From Thalassospira sp. (lineage in GTDB: Bacteria > Pseudomonadota > Alphaproteobacteria > Rhodospirillales > Thalassospiraceae), in NCBI RefSeq assembly GCF_030690045.1, contig NZ_JAUYHK010000021.1:248001-312000 (forward strand): a stretch of 64,000 nucleotides of DNA, in the 5' to 3' direction. Positions 18,594 to 26,915 of this stretch are shown one piece after another (position 1 is the stretch's first letter; the number at the start of each line of letters is the position of its first letter). The notes beneath the pieces are model-generated. The model ran no database searches and was not told the DNA's origin. It saw nothing but the letters and a program-made list of their open reading frames with translations. Position numbers and translations under genes: made by a program.

Positions 18594-19817
18594 GTGTGCA
18601 GCCTGATGCGGCTGATGCAGATGATTTGTTGTGTGCTGGTTTTGCAGGGAATATTCCTGTCCGGTGCGATGGCCGATACCGCCAAGGTATTGGGGGCGCG
18701 TCTGGGCGTTTATCCCGATTATACCCGCTTTGTCATCGATCTGGACCGCGAGGTCGATTTCACCCATTTTCTGTTGCCCGACCCCTATCGCATCATTATC
18801 GACATGCCGGAAATCGACTGGACCGCGCCGCCCGGCAATGTGACCGCCGGGGGCGGGCTGATTTCCGGGTTGCGCTATGGCCTGTTCAAACCCGGCACCT
18901 TTCGCGTGGTGCTGGATGTTGGTCAACCGTCAGTGGTGTCCAAAATTTTTCTGTTGCCGCCCGGCGATGGCAAATCATACCGGTTGGTGATCGATCTGGT
19001 GCCGACCGGGCGGGATGCCTTTATGACGGCGTCGCGTGACAGCATGCAGGCCTATTCCGCACGCAGCCGCAACGACACGTCATCCACCGAACAAAGTGCC
19101 GATGTCGCCGTCAGTTCAGGCCGTCCGGGCAATAACAAACCCGTCATTGCCATTGATGCCGGTCATGGCGGGGTCGATCCCGGCGCGATTGGTGCAGACG
19201 GGGTTTATGAAAAAAACCTGACACTGGCCGCCGCCCGCGAACTGGCCAAAACCCTGACAGATACCGGGCGCTATCAGGTGTTGCTGACCCGCGACAAGGA
19301 TGTGTTTTTGCGTCTGCAACAACGGGTGGAAATTGCGCGCAAGGCCAATGCCGATCTGTTTTTGTCCTTGCACGCCGATTCTATTGGTGATTCCAAACAT
19401 CGCGGTGCATCAGTCTATACCTTGTCTGAAAATGCGTCGGACAAAGAGGCCGCCGCCCTTGCCAGCAAGGAAAACAAGGCCGACGTGATTGCCGGTATTG
19501 ATCTGTCGGTGGAAAATTCACTGGTGCAAAGCATTCTGATCGATCTGGCACAACGCGAAACCATGAATTTGTCGGCAACGCTGGCATCCAACATGGTGAC
19601 GGAACTGGGCCAGGATATTCAGTTGCAACGCCGCACCCATCGGTTTGCCGGGTTTGCCGTGCTCAAGGCCCCCGATATTCCGTCGGTTCTGTTTGAAATG
19701 GGCTATCTGTCCAACCAGACCGATGCCAAATTGCTGCAAACCCCGGCACACCGCAAGAAAATCGCCAAGGCGGTTTTGCGGGCGATTGACCAGTATTTCA
19801 AGCAGCACGAATTTTAA
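18594..19817 (+). CDS. amiC: N-acetylmuramoyl-L-alanine amidase (AMIN plus Amidase_3)
   Basis: Periplasmic zinc amidase that cleaves the bond between MurNAc and the stem peptide, splitting septal peptidoglycan during cell separation. Order: signal peptide (about residues 5-22, ending SGAMAD), AMIN domain (about 25-135, septal targeting), linker, Amidase_3 (about 185-405). Zinc ligands are visible in IAIDAGHGGVDPGAIG, YEKNLTLAAAREL and FLSLHADSIG, and the catalytic Glu in VLFEMGYLSNQ. The GTG start has AGGGA about 9 bases upstream; an ATG four codons later is an alternative. It precedes the penicillin-binding protein gene in the same direction, a common pairing of murein synthesis and hydrolysis. 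Confidence 0.94.
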   Translation: MCSLMRLMQMICCVLVLQGIFLSGAMADTAKVLGARLGVYPDYTRFVIDLDREVDFTHFLLPDPYRIIIDMPEIDWTAPPGNVTAGGGLISGLRYGLFKPGTFRVVLDVGQPSVVSKIFLLPPGDGKSYRLVIDLVPTGRDAFMTASRDSMQAYSARSRNDTSSTEQSADVAVSSGRPGNNKPVIAIDAGHGGVDPGAIGADGVYEKNLTLAAARELAKTLTDTGRYQVLLTRDKDVFLRLQQRVEIARKANADLFLSLHADSIGDSKHRGASVYTLSENASDKEAAALASKENKADVIAGIDLSVENSLVQSILIDLAQRETMNLSATLASNMVTELGQDIQLQRRTHRFAGFAVLKAPDIPSVLFEMGYLSNQTDAKLLQTPAHRKKIAKAVLRAIDQYFKQHEF

Positions 19818-20049
19818 ATCCCATATGCAGAAATCGAAGGGCTGACATTCCTGTTCGCGCAACCGTGACTGTTTATTCGCTGTGGCTTGCGATAGAATTT
19901 TCCCTTAAATAACTGCGGAAATGACGCCGATCACAAAGCCGACATTTTTTAGATGTTATAACCGTGCTATGTCACGCCGTGCGGCGGCGATGTCGATGCG
20001 GTCATGCAAATGATCATCAGAAAAACCTGACAGAAAAAGTTCCGTATTG

Positions 20050-22473
20050 ATGCGTATTTTTCTTAGTATTGTGGGCGTGTTGTTTTTGATGGGGCTGGCC
20101 GGGGTGGCGGGCGTCATTGGCGTTTTCTGGCATTTTGGCAAAGACCTGCCGGAATATTCCCAACTGGCTGATTATCAGCCCAGCGTGATGACCCGTGTGC
20201 ATGCCGGTGACGGCGCACTGATTGCCGAATATGCCCGTGAAAAACGGGTGTTCGTGCCGATCGAAGCCATGCCGCGTCATGTGATCGATGCGTTCATCGC
20301 CGCCGAAGACAAGAATTTCTTTTCCCATTACGGCATCGATTTCGCCAGCGTGCTGCGCGCCGCTGTGACCAATCTGGCCAATATGGGCACCGGGCGTCGT
20401 CCGGTTGGCGCATCGACAATCACCCAGCAGGTGGCGAAAAACTTTTTGCTGACCGGCGAGGTTTCCTATGAACGCAAGGTCAAGGAAGCCATCCTGTCGT
20501 TTCGCATCGAACGCGCCTTTAGCAAAAACCACATTCTGGAACTCTATCTGAACGAAATCTATCTGGGTTCTGGCAGTTATGGCGTTGCGGCGGCGGCGTT
20601 GCGGTATTTCGACAAATCGCTGGAAGAACTCAATATCGAAGAAGCCGCCTATCTTGCCGCCCTGCCCAAGGCACCGTCCAATTATCATCCGATCCGCAAC
20701 CATGACGAAGCCAAGGTGCGCCGCGACTGGGTGATTGGCCGGATGCTCGAAGAAAAACTGATCACCGAGGACGAGGCGCAGGCCGCCTGGACCAGCCCGC
20801 TGATCGGCAAGGAACGCCTGTCGGTCGATGCGTATCGTGCTGATTTCTTCGCCGAGGATATCCGCCGCGAACTGGTGAACCGGTATGGCGAAGACATTCT
20901 GTATCATGGCGGTCTGTCGGTGCGGTCCTCCGTGGACCCGTCCTTGCAGGATGTCGCCGACCGTGCCCTGTTTAACGGACTGGTGGCCTATGACCGCAGG
21001 CATGGCTGGCGCGGACCGATCACGCAGATTGATCTTTCATCGGGCGACTGGCGCACAAAATTACAGAAAATCAGCGCCCCGCGCGATATTCCGTGGGTGC
21101 GTGCCGTTGTCACGCAACTGGATGGCAATGATGCCGTGATCCGTGTCGAAACCGGGGCGACGGGCAAAATCCCGTTTGCCGAATTGCGCTGGGCCCGCCC
21201 GTGGGTCAAGGGTCAGAAACTGGGCCCGTCGGTGACCAAGGCGTCCGAGGTTGTCAATCCCGGCGACGTCATTCTGGTCGAAGCCATCAGCAAGGACAGC
21301 GACGGCAAGGATTATCCGGCAGACAGCTATGCCCTGCGTCAGATCCCCAATGTCAATGGCGGTCTGGTGGCGATGGACCCGCATACCGGGCGGGTTCTGG
21401 CGATGGCAGGCGGTTTTTCGCATGATCTGTCGAAATTCAACCGCGCCAGTCAGGCCCGCCGCCAGCCGGGATCGTCGTTTAAACCGTTTGTCTATCTCGC
21501 CGCCCTTGATCGCGGCTATACCCCGTCCACACTGGTGCTGGATGCGCCCTTTGTGATGGATCAGGGGCCGGGGCTGGGCAAATGGAAACCGGGCAATTAC
21601 AGCGGCAAGTTTTATGGCCCTTCGACCATGCGTCTGGGCATCGAATTGTCGCGGAACCTGATGACGGTGCGTCTGGCCCAAACCATCGGCATGCCGGTGG
21701 TCGCCGATTACGCCAAGCGGTTTGGCATTGTCGATACCATGCCCGAAGTCCTGTCAATGTCGCTGGGGGCTGCTGAAACCACCGTGATGCGGATGACGGC
21801 GGCCTATGCCATGCTGGTCAATGGTGGCAAGAAAATCACCCCGACCCTGATTGACCGTATTCAGGACCGTCGCGGGCAGGTGATTTACAGCCGCGATGAC
21901 CGCGATTGCGCCGATTGCCAGAATGTCACCTATCACAATCAGATGCCGCCGGAACTGCCCGATACCCGCGAACAACTGACCGACCCAGCCAGTGCCTTTC
22001 AACTGGTGTCGATGCTTGAAGGTGTGGTTCTGCGCGGCACCGGTCGCCGGATTTCGGAACTTGGTTTTCCGTTGGCCGGTAAAACCGGTACCACCAATGA
22101 TTTCCGCGATGCGTGGTTCGTCGGGTTTTCGCCGGACCTTGCCGTGGGGGTTTATGTTGGTTTCGATGATAACCGGTCGCTGGGTGACAATGAACAGGGT
22201 GCAAGCCTTGGCGCACCGATCTTCAAGGATTTCATGGCGGCAGCCCTTGGCAAGACCAAGGCCGTCCCGTTCCGGACCCCGCCCGGTATTCGCATGGTCC
22301 GGGTTGATTCACGTACCGGCATTCCGGCCCGTCCGGGTGACACCAATGTGATCTGGGAAGCCTTCAAACCCGGCACCATTCCGGCCTCGATCGATAATGT
22401 GATTGACGGTGGCGGAAATGGTGGCAGCACCGGAGGCGGTGCAACGCCGTCCGTTCCGGGCGGGATTTACTGA
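20050..22473 (+). CDS. mrcA: Class A penicillin-binding protein 1A
   Basis: Bifunctional murein synthase with glycosyltransferase and transpeptidase activities, anchored in the inner membrane. Residues about 3-30 form the membrane anchor. The GT51 domain shows IAAEDKNFFSHYGIDF with its catalytic Glu, GASTITQQVAKNFLL, RKVKEAILSFRIERAFSK and ILELYLNEIYLGSGSYGVA. The transpeptidase has the nucleophile motif PGSSFKPFVY, SRN near residue 535 and KTGTTNDFRDAWFVGFSP. The C-terminus is Gly-rich (GGGNGGSTGGGATPSVPGG). The 807-residue length fits PBP1A. The first codon could also be the TTG just before this ATG. It follows the amidase after a 232-base gap. Confidence 0.96.
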   Translation: MRIFLSIVGVLFLMGLAGVAGVIGVFWHFGKDLPEYSQLADYQPSVMTRVHAGDGALIAEYAREKRVFVPIEAMPRHVIDAFIAAEDKNFFSHYGIDFASVLRAAVTNLANMGTGRRPVGASTITQQVAKNFLLTGEVSYERKVKEAILSFRIERAFSKNHILELYLNEIYLGSGSYGVAAAALRYFDKSLEELNIEEAAYLAALPKAPSNYHPIRNHDEAKVRRDWVIGRMLEEKLITEDEAQAAWTSPLIGKERLSVDAYRADFFAEDIRRELVNRYGEDILYHGGLSVRSSVDPSLQDVADRALFNGLVAYDRRHGWRGPITQIDLSSGDWRTKLQKISAPRDIPWVRAVVTQLDGNDAVIRVETGATGKIPFAELRWARPWVKGQKLGPSVTKASEVVNPGDVILVEAISKDSDGKDYPADSYALRQIPNVNGGLVAMDPHTGRVLAMAGGFSHDLSKFNRASQARRQPGSSFKPFVYLAALDRGYTPSTLVLDAPFVMDQGPGLGKWKPGNYSGKFYGPSTMRLGIELSRNLMTVRLAQTIGMPVVADYAKRFGIVDTMPEVLSMSLGAAETTVMRMTAAYAMLVNGGKKITPTLIDRIQDRRGQVIYSRDDRDCADCQNVTYHNQMPPELPDTREQLTDPASAFQLVSMLEGVVLRGTGRRISELGFPLAGKTGTTNDFRDAWFVGFSPDLAVGVYVGFDDNRSLGDNEQGASLGAPIFKDFMAAALGKTKAVPFRTPPGIRMVRVDSRTGIPARPGDTNVIWEAFKPGTIPASIDNVIDGGGNGGSTGGGATPSVPGGIY

Positions 22474-22627
22474 TTTCCCCTTTCCTGAATAACCAGAACC
22501 CGGTGTTAAAGATGCCGGGTTTTGATTTTCCGGGCGGGCAGGGGTTTCCTTGCCGGGAAAAACTGTTATACAGGGCGCCAAATTTCAACGCGATGCGTTA
22601 CACCCGACCAACCAACGGAGACAGTCA

Positions 22628-23756
22628 ATGCGCGCCGAAGCACAGGCATTGGTAGATGAAATCAAGCAGTCGATGGCGCTGCTGAGGAGGCATCTTTGAC
22701 TGGGATAATGCCCTCAGACGTCTGGATGAGCTAAACGCGCTGGCCGAAAATCCCACCTTGTGGGACGATCCGGCCAATGCGCAAAAAGTCATGCGCGAAC
22801 GCACCCATCTTGAAGATTCGATCAATGGTTACAAGTCCCTGGCCCAGGAACTTGATGACAATATCGAACTGATCGAACTGGGCGAAGCCGAAGGCGATAC
22901 CGATACGGTGGCCGAGGCCGAAGCCGCACTGAAATCGGTCCGCGATATTGCTGCCAAGCGCGAACTGGAAAGCCTGCTGTCGGGCGAAGCCGACCAGAAT
23001 GATGCCTATCTTGAAATCCATGCCGGGGCCGGTGGCACCGAGGCACAGGATTGGGCCAGCATGCTGGCGCGGATGTATTATCGCTGGGCCGAAGCCCACA
23101 AATACAAGCTGGAAATGCTCGAAGAAAGCGACGGCGAAGAAGCCGGGATCAAATCCGTCACCTACAAGGTGTCGGGGCTGAATGCCTATGGCTGGCTGAA
23201 AAACGAAGTCGGGGTGCATCGTCTGGTGCGTATTTCGCCTTATGACAGTGCCGCCCGCCGTCATACCAGCTTTTCATCGGTCTGGGTTTATCCGGTGATT
23301 GATGATGAAATCAATATCGAGATTCTGGACAAGGATTTGCGGGTTGATACCTATCGCGCTTCGGGTGCAGGCGGACAGCACGTCAACCGGACCGATTCTG
23401 CGGTGCGAATCACCCATATTCCAACCGGGATTGTGGCGCAGTGTCAGAATGACCGGTCGCAACACAAAAACCGCGATACGGCGATGAAGATGCTCAAAGC
23501 CCGGCTGTATGAGGCCGAACTGCAACGCCGCGAAGCCGAATCCCAGGCGGTGGAGGACAACAAGACCGATATTGGCTGGGGCCATCAGATCCGGTCTTAT
23601 GTCTTGCAGCCCTATCAGATGATCAAGGATCTGCGCACCGGGGTCGAAACATCTGACACCCAGGGCGTTTTGAATGGCGATCTGGATGAATTTATGGGGG
23701 CGGCCCTTGCGGCGCGCGTCACCGGATCGGCGGGCGATATTCAGGATATCGATTGA
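22628..23756 (+). CDS. prfB: Peptide chain release factor 2, with programmed +1 frameshift
   Basis: Recognises UGA and UAA stop codons and triggers peptide release on the ribosome. Frame one runs ATG 22628 to an in-frame TGA at 22697; the ribosome must shift +1 at CTT TGA C to continue into the 352-codon second frame, giving about 375 residues. Evidence for a real shift rather than an error is the conserved site: AGGAGG two bases before CTTTGAC, and restoration of [19 protein letters not shown] after it. The peptidyl-hydrolysis motif is [13 protein letters not shown]. The codon-recognition tripeptide reads SPY ([18 protein letters not shown]) where the E. coli protein has SPF. RF2 thereby regulates its own synthesis. 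A terminator follows. Confidence 0.96.
22685..22700 (+). promoter_or_regulatory. prfB programmed frameshift site
   Basis: An internal Shine-Dalgarno sequence AGGAGG at 22685-22690 is followed by CAT, the slippery codon CTT (22694-22696), the in-frame stop TGA (22697-22699) and C. These are the established elements of the RF2 autoregulatory +1 frameshift; the first frame encodes 23 residues. Confidence 0.96.
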
Positions 23757-23781
23757 TCCTGCCATGCCGGACGGTATCAAG

Positions 23782-23807
23782 CGGGCAGCTTTCGGGCTGT
23801 CCGTTTT
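23782..23807 (+). terminator. Terminator after prfB
   Basis: CGGGCAGC and GCTGTCCG pair with one wobble and are followed by TTTTC, 25 bases after the prfB stop. The remaining 360 bases up to the next gene show no coding region I can support. Confidence 0.75.
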
Positions 23808-24169
23808 CTGTTCCATCCCGATGGCGCAGACTCGGTTTTCCGGGGATGGGGTATTTGGTCGTCACATGGCCGCGATTGCGGCGTCTATTGTCATCGGAAT
23901 GAAATTTTTTTCCGGATGAAAAACCGGGAAAACCGCCATTGCATGAGGGATGGCGGGAATGTGAATGTGCCCGATGCAAACAGCATCTTTTGCCGTTCTC
24001 TTTTCGTGCTATGTTCTTTTCCCATTCATGGTACCCGGAATGGGAAGGCCGGATTTATCGGTCGGATTTCTATACGGATGATTGCCATCGCAGAAAAATC
24101 CGGGACCTGATGGCTTGTATGATGTGCATCGCAACGGTTTCTTTGGCTGTTCGGTAGCGGAGAATGACA

Positions 24170-24376
24170 ATGCCTATGAAAAAAATACGACGTGAAATTG
24201 CGTCGGGGGACAAGTTTCGAGTCAAACAGGGCAGCAGCCTTGTCTATGAAGTTCTTGAATTGCGCGAGATGCAACCTGCCCCTCATGCAATTGTTTTCAA
24301 GCAGAATGAACGCAAATCACCTGTCCTGATTGCGGTTTCAACCCTGCTGGATGGTGATCTCTACGAAAGAATCTAG
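24170..24376 (+). CDS. Small conserved protein, paralogue 1 of a tandem pair
   Basis: A 68-residue protein of unknown function, likely cytosolic. It aligns along its whole length with the gene 200 bases downstream: shared elements are GDKF/GDRF, YEVLELR/FEVLAIR, the PAPHA core, SPVLIAVS and LLD. The pattern of short alternating hydrophobic strands and Gly turns suggests a small SH3-like beta-barrel; that is inference. Three in-frame ATGs exist; 24170 was chosen because GGAG lies 7 bases upstream, while 24164 is too close. Similar short proteins ending in an LLD-Y segment occur in alphaproteobacteria, as I recall, without assigned function. Confidence 0.72.
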   Translation: MPMKKIRREIASGDKFRVKQGSSLVYEVLELREMQPAPHAIVFKQNERKSPVLIAVSTLLDGDLYERI

Positions 24377-24407
24377 GGTCTTTGCCCCCCCGGCCATTGC
24401 CCTTTTG

Positions 24408-24439
24408 CGTTTATCGGGTTGTGATCAGCCCGATAAACG
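24408..24439. repeat. Perfect inverted repeat between the small paralogues
   Basis: CGTTTATCGGG (24408-24418) is mirrored by CCCGATAAACG (24429-24439), an 11-bp stem with a 10-base loop. No T-run follows on the + strand and none precedes it usefully on the other, so it is a poor canonical terminator; it may be a terminator variant, an operator or an mRNA 3' stabiliser. Confidence 0.6.
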
Positions 24440-24577
24440 TCATGCTGTCATAATGTTGCCGGAAGTTCCGGTCAGGATGACGACCCTATTGGCGTAATCA
24501 TCCCTATCGGAAACACTTGTCTTCCCGGATATGTATTCCCCTTATATGAGAGCCGCCCTTCAACGGAGGTGGACCAA

Positions 24578-24805
24578 ATGTCGCGAAAAGTGCGATTACA
24601 GATCGCGGTAGGCGACAGATTCAAGGTTGCGAACAGTCGTAACCAGATATTCGAGGTTCTGGCGATCCGCGACATGATTCCGGCTCCCCATGCCTTGATC
24701 GTCAAGGAACATGATCGTCAGTCGCCGGTTTTGATTGCGGTTTCCGTGCTTCTGGACCGTAATTTTTATGAAAAACTGACCGAAGAAGCCCCGCCCGCTT
24801 TTTAG
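24578..24805 (+). CDS. Small conserved protein, paralogue 2 of a tandem pair
   Basis: A 75-residue protein beginning MSRKVRLQIAVGDRFKV, clearly homologous to the 24170-24376 product: IAVGDRF, the hydrophobic strand IFEVLAIRDM, PAPHALIV, RQSPVLIAVSVLLD and a closing FYEKL. It differs in a short acidic/Pro tail (TEEAPPAF). The ATG is preceded by GGAGG at a spacing of 8 bases, a stronger site than the GTG three codons upstream. It has its own gap of about 200 bases upstream, so the duplicates may be separately transcribed. No function is known to me. Confidence 0.75.
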   Translation: MSRKVRLQIAVGDRFKVANSRNQIFEVLAIRDMIPAPHALIVKEHDRQSPVLIAVSVLLDRNFYEKLTEEAPPAF

Positions 24806-24870
24806 GCGGCGGCGAATGTCGGAGTCCGAATCTGGCGAGAAATTTTTCCAGGTTCTGTTAGGCTACCGGT

Positions 24871-26343
24871 ATGGAACAGCTTGATGATGACATTTGCTAT
24901 ACGGCATTGATTTCCCGCGACCGGCGGTTTGATGGACGGTTTTATACCGCCGTCCTGACCACCGGTATATTTTGCCGCCCGGTTTGCCCGGCGGTCACGC
25001 CCAAGCGGGCCAATGTCCGGTTTTATCCAACAGCCGAGGCGGCCATCGTCCACGGGTTTCGGCCCTGTTTGCGATGCCGCCCCGAAGCCGCCCCCGGCAG
25101 TCCGGCCGCATCGGGCATTGTTGCGACCGTGCAACGCGCCGTGCGCCTGATCGAAGACGGGGCCCTTGAACGCGGATCGGTCGAGGATTTATCCGCCCGT
25201 CTGGGTATCGGCAGCCGCCATTTACGGCGCATTTTCCGCGATCATACCGGCGTTTCGCCACAGGACCATTCCCGGGCGCGTCGCCTGTTGCGTGCCCGAC
25301 ACCTGATAGTCGATAGCAACCTGTCGATGACCGATATCGCCGATATTGCCGGATTCGGGTCCTTGCGCCGGTTCAATGATGCAATGAAACAGGCCTATGG
25401 CCATGCGCCAACCGCCTTTCGGCGCGGCACATTACCGGCAAGCGGACCATCGGCAAGTCAGGATGATCTGGTCTTGCGGTTGCGTGCCCGACAACCCTTT
25501 GATCCCAAATATTTGCTGTCTTTTTTCCGCGCCCGAGCCATTCCGGGGCTGGAACATGTCGATGACGGGCACTATTGCCGGGGTTTTCGCATGGGTGAGG
25601 CGGTGGGCCTGATGATGTGCCGCTTTCCCCCGGATGGCAGCGGCGTGATCATTACCCTGCGCGGCGATGCTCGGCACAAATTGCTGGAAATTGGCGGGCG
25701 GGTGCGTCGCCTGTTTGATCTGGATACCGATATTGGGGCGATCACGGCCTTTTTGGCCGGGGATGATTTGCTTGCCCCGCTGATTGCGCGGCGACCGGGA
25801 TTGCGGGTGCCGGGATGCTGGGACCGGTTTGAACTGGCCCTGCGGGCTGTTTTGGGCCAACAGGTCAGTGTCGCGGCGGCCCGCACATTGGCCGGGCGGC
25901 TGGTGGTCCGTTTTGGCGAAGCCTTGCCCGAAAATCTGGCATCGGGCAGTGGCGTCACTCATCTTTTCCCGACACCGGATGCTTTGCAGGCGCAGGATTT
26001 GATATCGATCGGCCTGACCACCCGGCGCGCCCAAACCCTTGCCGATGTGATCGATCTGTTTGTCCGTCCGGGCTGTGCGGATCGTCATGGGGCGGATGTG
26101 CTGGCCGATATGGCACGGCTTAAGGGCATTGGTCCGTGGACCCTGAATTATTTCGGGTTGCGTGGCCTTGGCGAACCCGATGCTTTTCCGGCAGGTGATC
26201 TGGGGATTCTCAAGGCCTCGATCATGGGCGGCGGGCCGCAAAAAACCAAGGATCTGGAAGATTATTCACAACGCTGGCGACCGTGGCGTGCCTATGCCGC
26301 GCAATATTTATGGTCGGCCCTGGAACCGGAGGAACCGCAATGA
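24871..26343 (+). CDS. Ada N-terminal / AraC / AlkA fusion, alkylation repair
   Basis: A 490-residue fusion for repair of alkylated DNA and its regulation. Order: Ada-type zinc domain (about 1-80) with FCRPVCPAV and CLRCRPE, four Cys of which one is the expected methyl-phosphotriester acceptor; AraC-type HTH (about 95-185, with IADIAGFGSLRRFNDAMKQ); AlkA-like N-terminal domain (about 200-290); HhH-GPD glycosylase (about 310-485) with LGQQVSVAAART, the hairpin LKGIGPWTLNYFGLRGLG and catalytic Asp in AFPAGDLGI. It probably excises 3-methyladenine and activates transcription when methylated. The C-terminal methyltransferase of E. coli Ada is absent here but encoded by the next gene, which overlaps by 4 bp. 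Confidence 0.93.
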   Translation: MEQLDDDICYTALISRDRRFDGRFYTAVLTTGIFCRPVCPAVTPKRANVRFYPTAEAAIVHGFRPCLRCRPEAAPGSPAASGIVATVQRAVRLIEDGALERGSVEDLSARLGIGSRHLRRIFRDHTGVSPQDHSRARRLLRARHLIVDSNLSMTDIADIAGFGSLRRFNDAMKQAYGHAPTAFRRGTLPASGPSASQDDLVLRLRARQPFDPKYLLSFFRARAIPGLEHVDDGHYCRGFRMGEAVGLMMCRFPPDGSGVIITLRGDARHKLLEIGGRVRRLFDLDTDIGAITAFLAGDDLLAPLIARRPGLRVPGCWDRFELALRAVLGQQVSVAAARTLAGRLVVRFGEALPENLASGSGVTHLFPTPDALQAQDLISIGLTTRRAQTLADVIDLFVRPGCADRHGADVLADMARLKGIGPWTLNYFGLRGLGEPDAFPAGDLGILKASIMGGGPQKTKDLEDYSQRWRPWRAYAAQYLWSALEPEEPQ

Positions 26344-26867
26344 CAACGCGCGTGGACGTAATGCGTTATGCTAGCCCGATGGGTGAACTTTCCCTTGCCA
26401 CCGTGGCGGGCAAGCTGGTGCATCTTGATTTTCCCGGTAATGATGATCGCCTGCGCATGATCCAGACCCGGCGTTTCAAACGCATTGACTGGGCAGAGGG
26501 GGCCACCACCACGGCCCCGCAATCGGTGCTGAGGTGGCTGGATGCCTATTTTGCCGGTAAGGCCGGGCGATTGCCGATGGAAGACATCACCCTGATCGGC
26601 ACGGATTTTCAACAAAACGTCTGGCAGGCCCTGATCGCCATTCCATCCGGGCAAAGCCGGTCTTATGGCGGGCTAGCGGTCACACTGGGCAAGCCCAATG
26701 CCGTGCGGGCGGTGGCACGGGCCAATGCGCTGAACCCGGTATCGATCATCGTACCCTGTCATCGGGTAATTGGATCGGATGGCAAACTGACCGGCTATGC
26801 CGGGGGGCTGGACCGCAAACAGTGGCTGTTGGATCACGAAGCCCAAATGCGCAGTGCGGCGGCCTGA
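26340..26867 (+). CDS. ogt: Methylated-DNA-protein cysteine methyltransferase
   Basis: Transfers methyl groups from O6-methylguanine to its own Cys in a suicide reaction. The 175-residue protein has the active-site motif IIVPCHRVIGSDGKLTGYAG with the acceptor Cys, the helix-turn-helix FQQNVWQALIAIPSGQSRSY, and the Arg-finger-containing PNAVRAVARANALNP. Its ATG overlaps the TGA of the Ada/AlkA fusion (ATGA) and has GGAGG 7 bases upstream, so the pair forms a translationally coupled alkylation-repair operon. Confidence 0.96.
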   Translation: MTTRVDVMRYASPMGELSLATVAGKLVHLDFPGNDDRLRMIQTRRFKRIDWAEGATTTAPQSVLRWLDAYFAGKAGRLPMEDITLIGTDFQQNVWQALIAIPSGQSRSYGGLAVTLGKPNAVRAVARANALNPVSIIVPCHRVIGSDGKLTGYAGGLDRKQWLLDHEAQMRSAAA

Positions 26868-26874
26868 ATGAAGA

Positions 26875-26907
26875 AACGGGGTGCAATGTGTACTGCACCC
26901 CGTTTTT
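26875..26907. terminator. Terminator of alkylation-repair operon
   Basis: AACGGGGTGCA and TGCACCCCGTT form an 11-bp stem followed by TTTTT. It sits between convergent ogt and the alcohol dehydrogenase gene. Confidence 0.92.
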
Positions 26908-26915
26908 CGGATGGA

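Noticed and set aside
22697..22699. prfB as a pseudogene because of an in-frame TGA
   Set aside because: The stop is part of the conserved programmed +1 frameshift site and the downstream frame is intact.
23757..24169. Small genes in the gap after prfB (for example a 64-codon frame at 23916)
   Set aside because: No ribosome-binding site or recognisable protein; translation is Cys/Arg/Met-rich and unlike neighbours.
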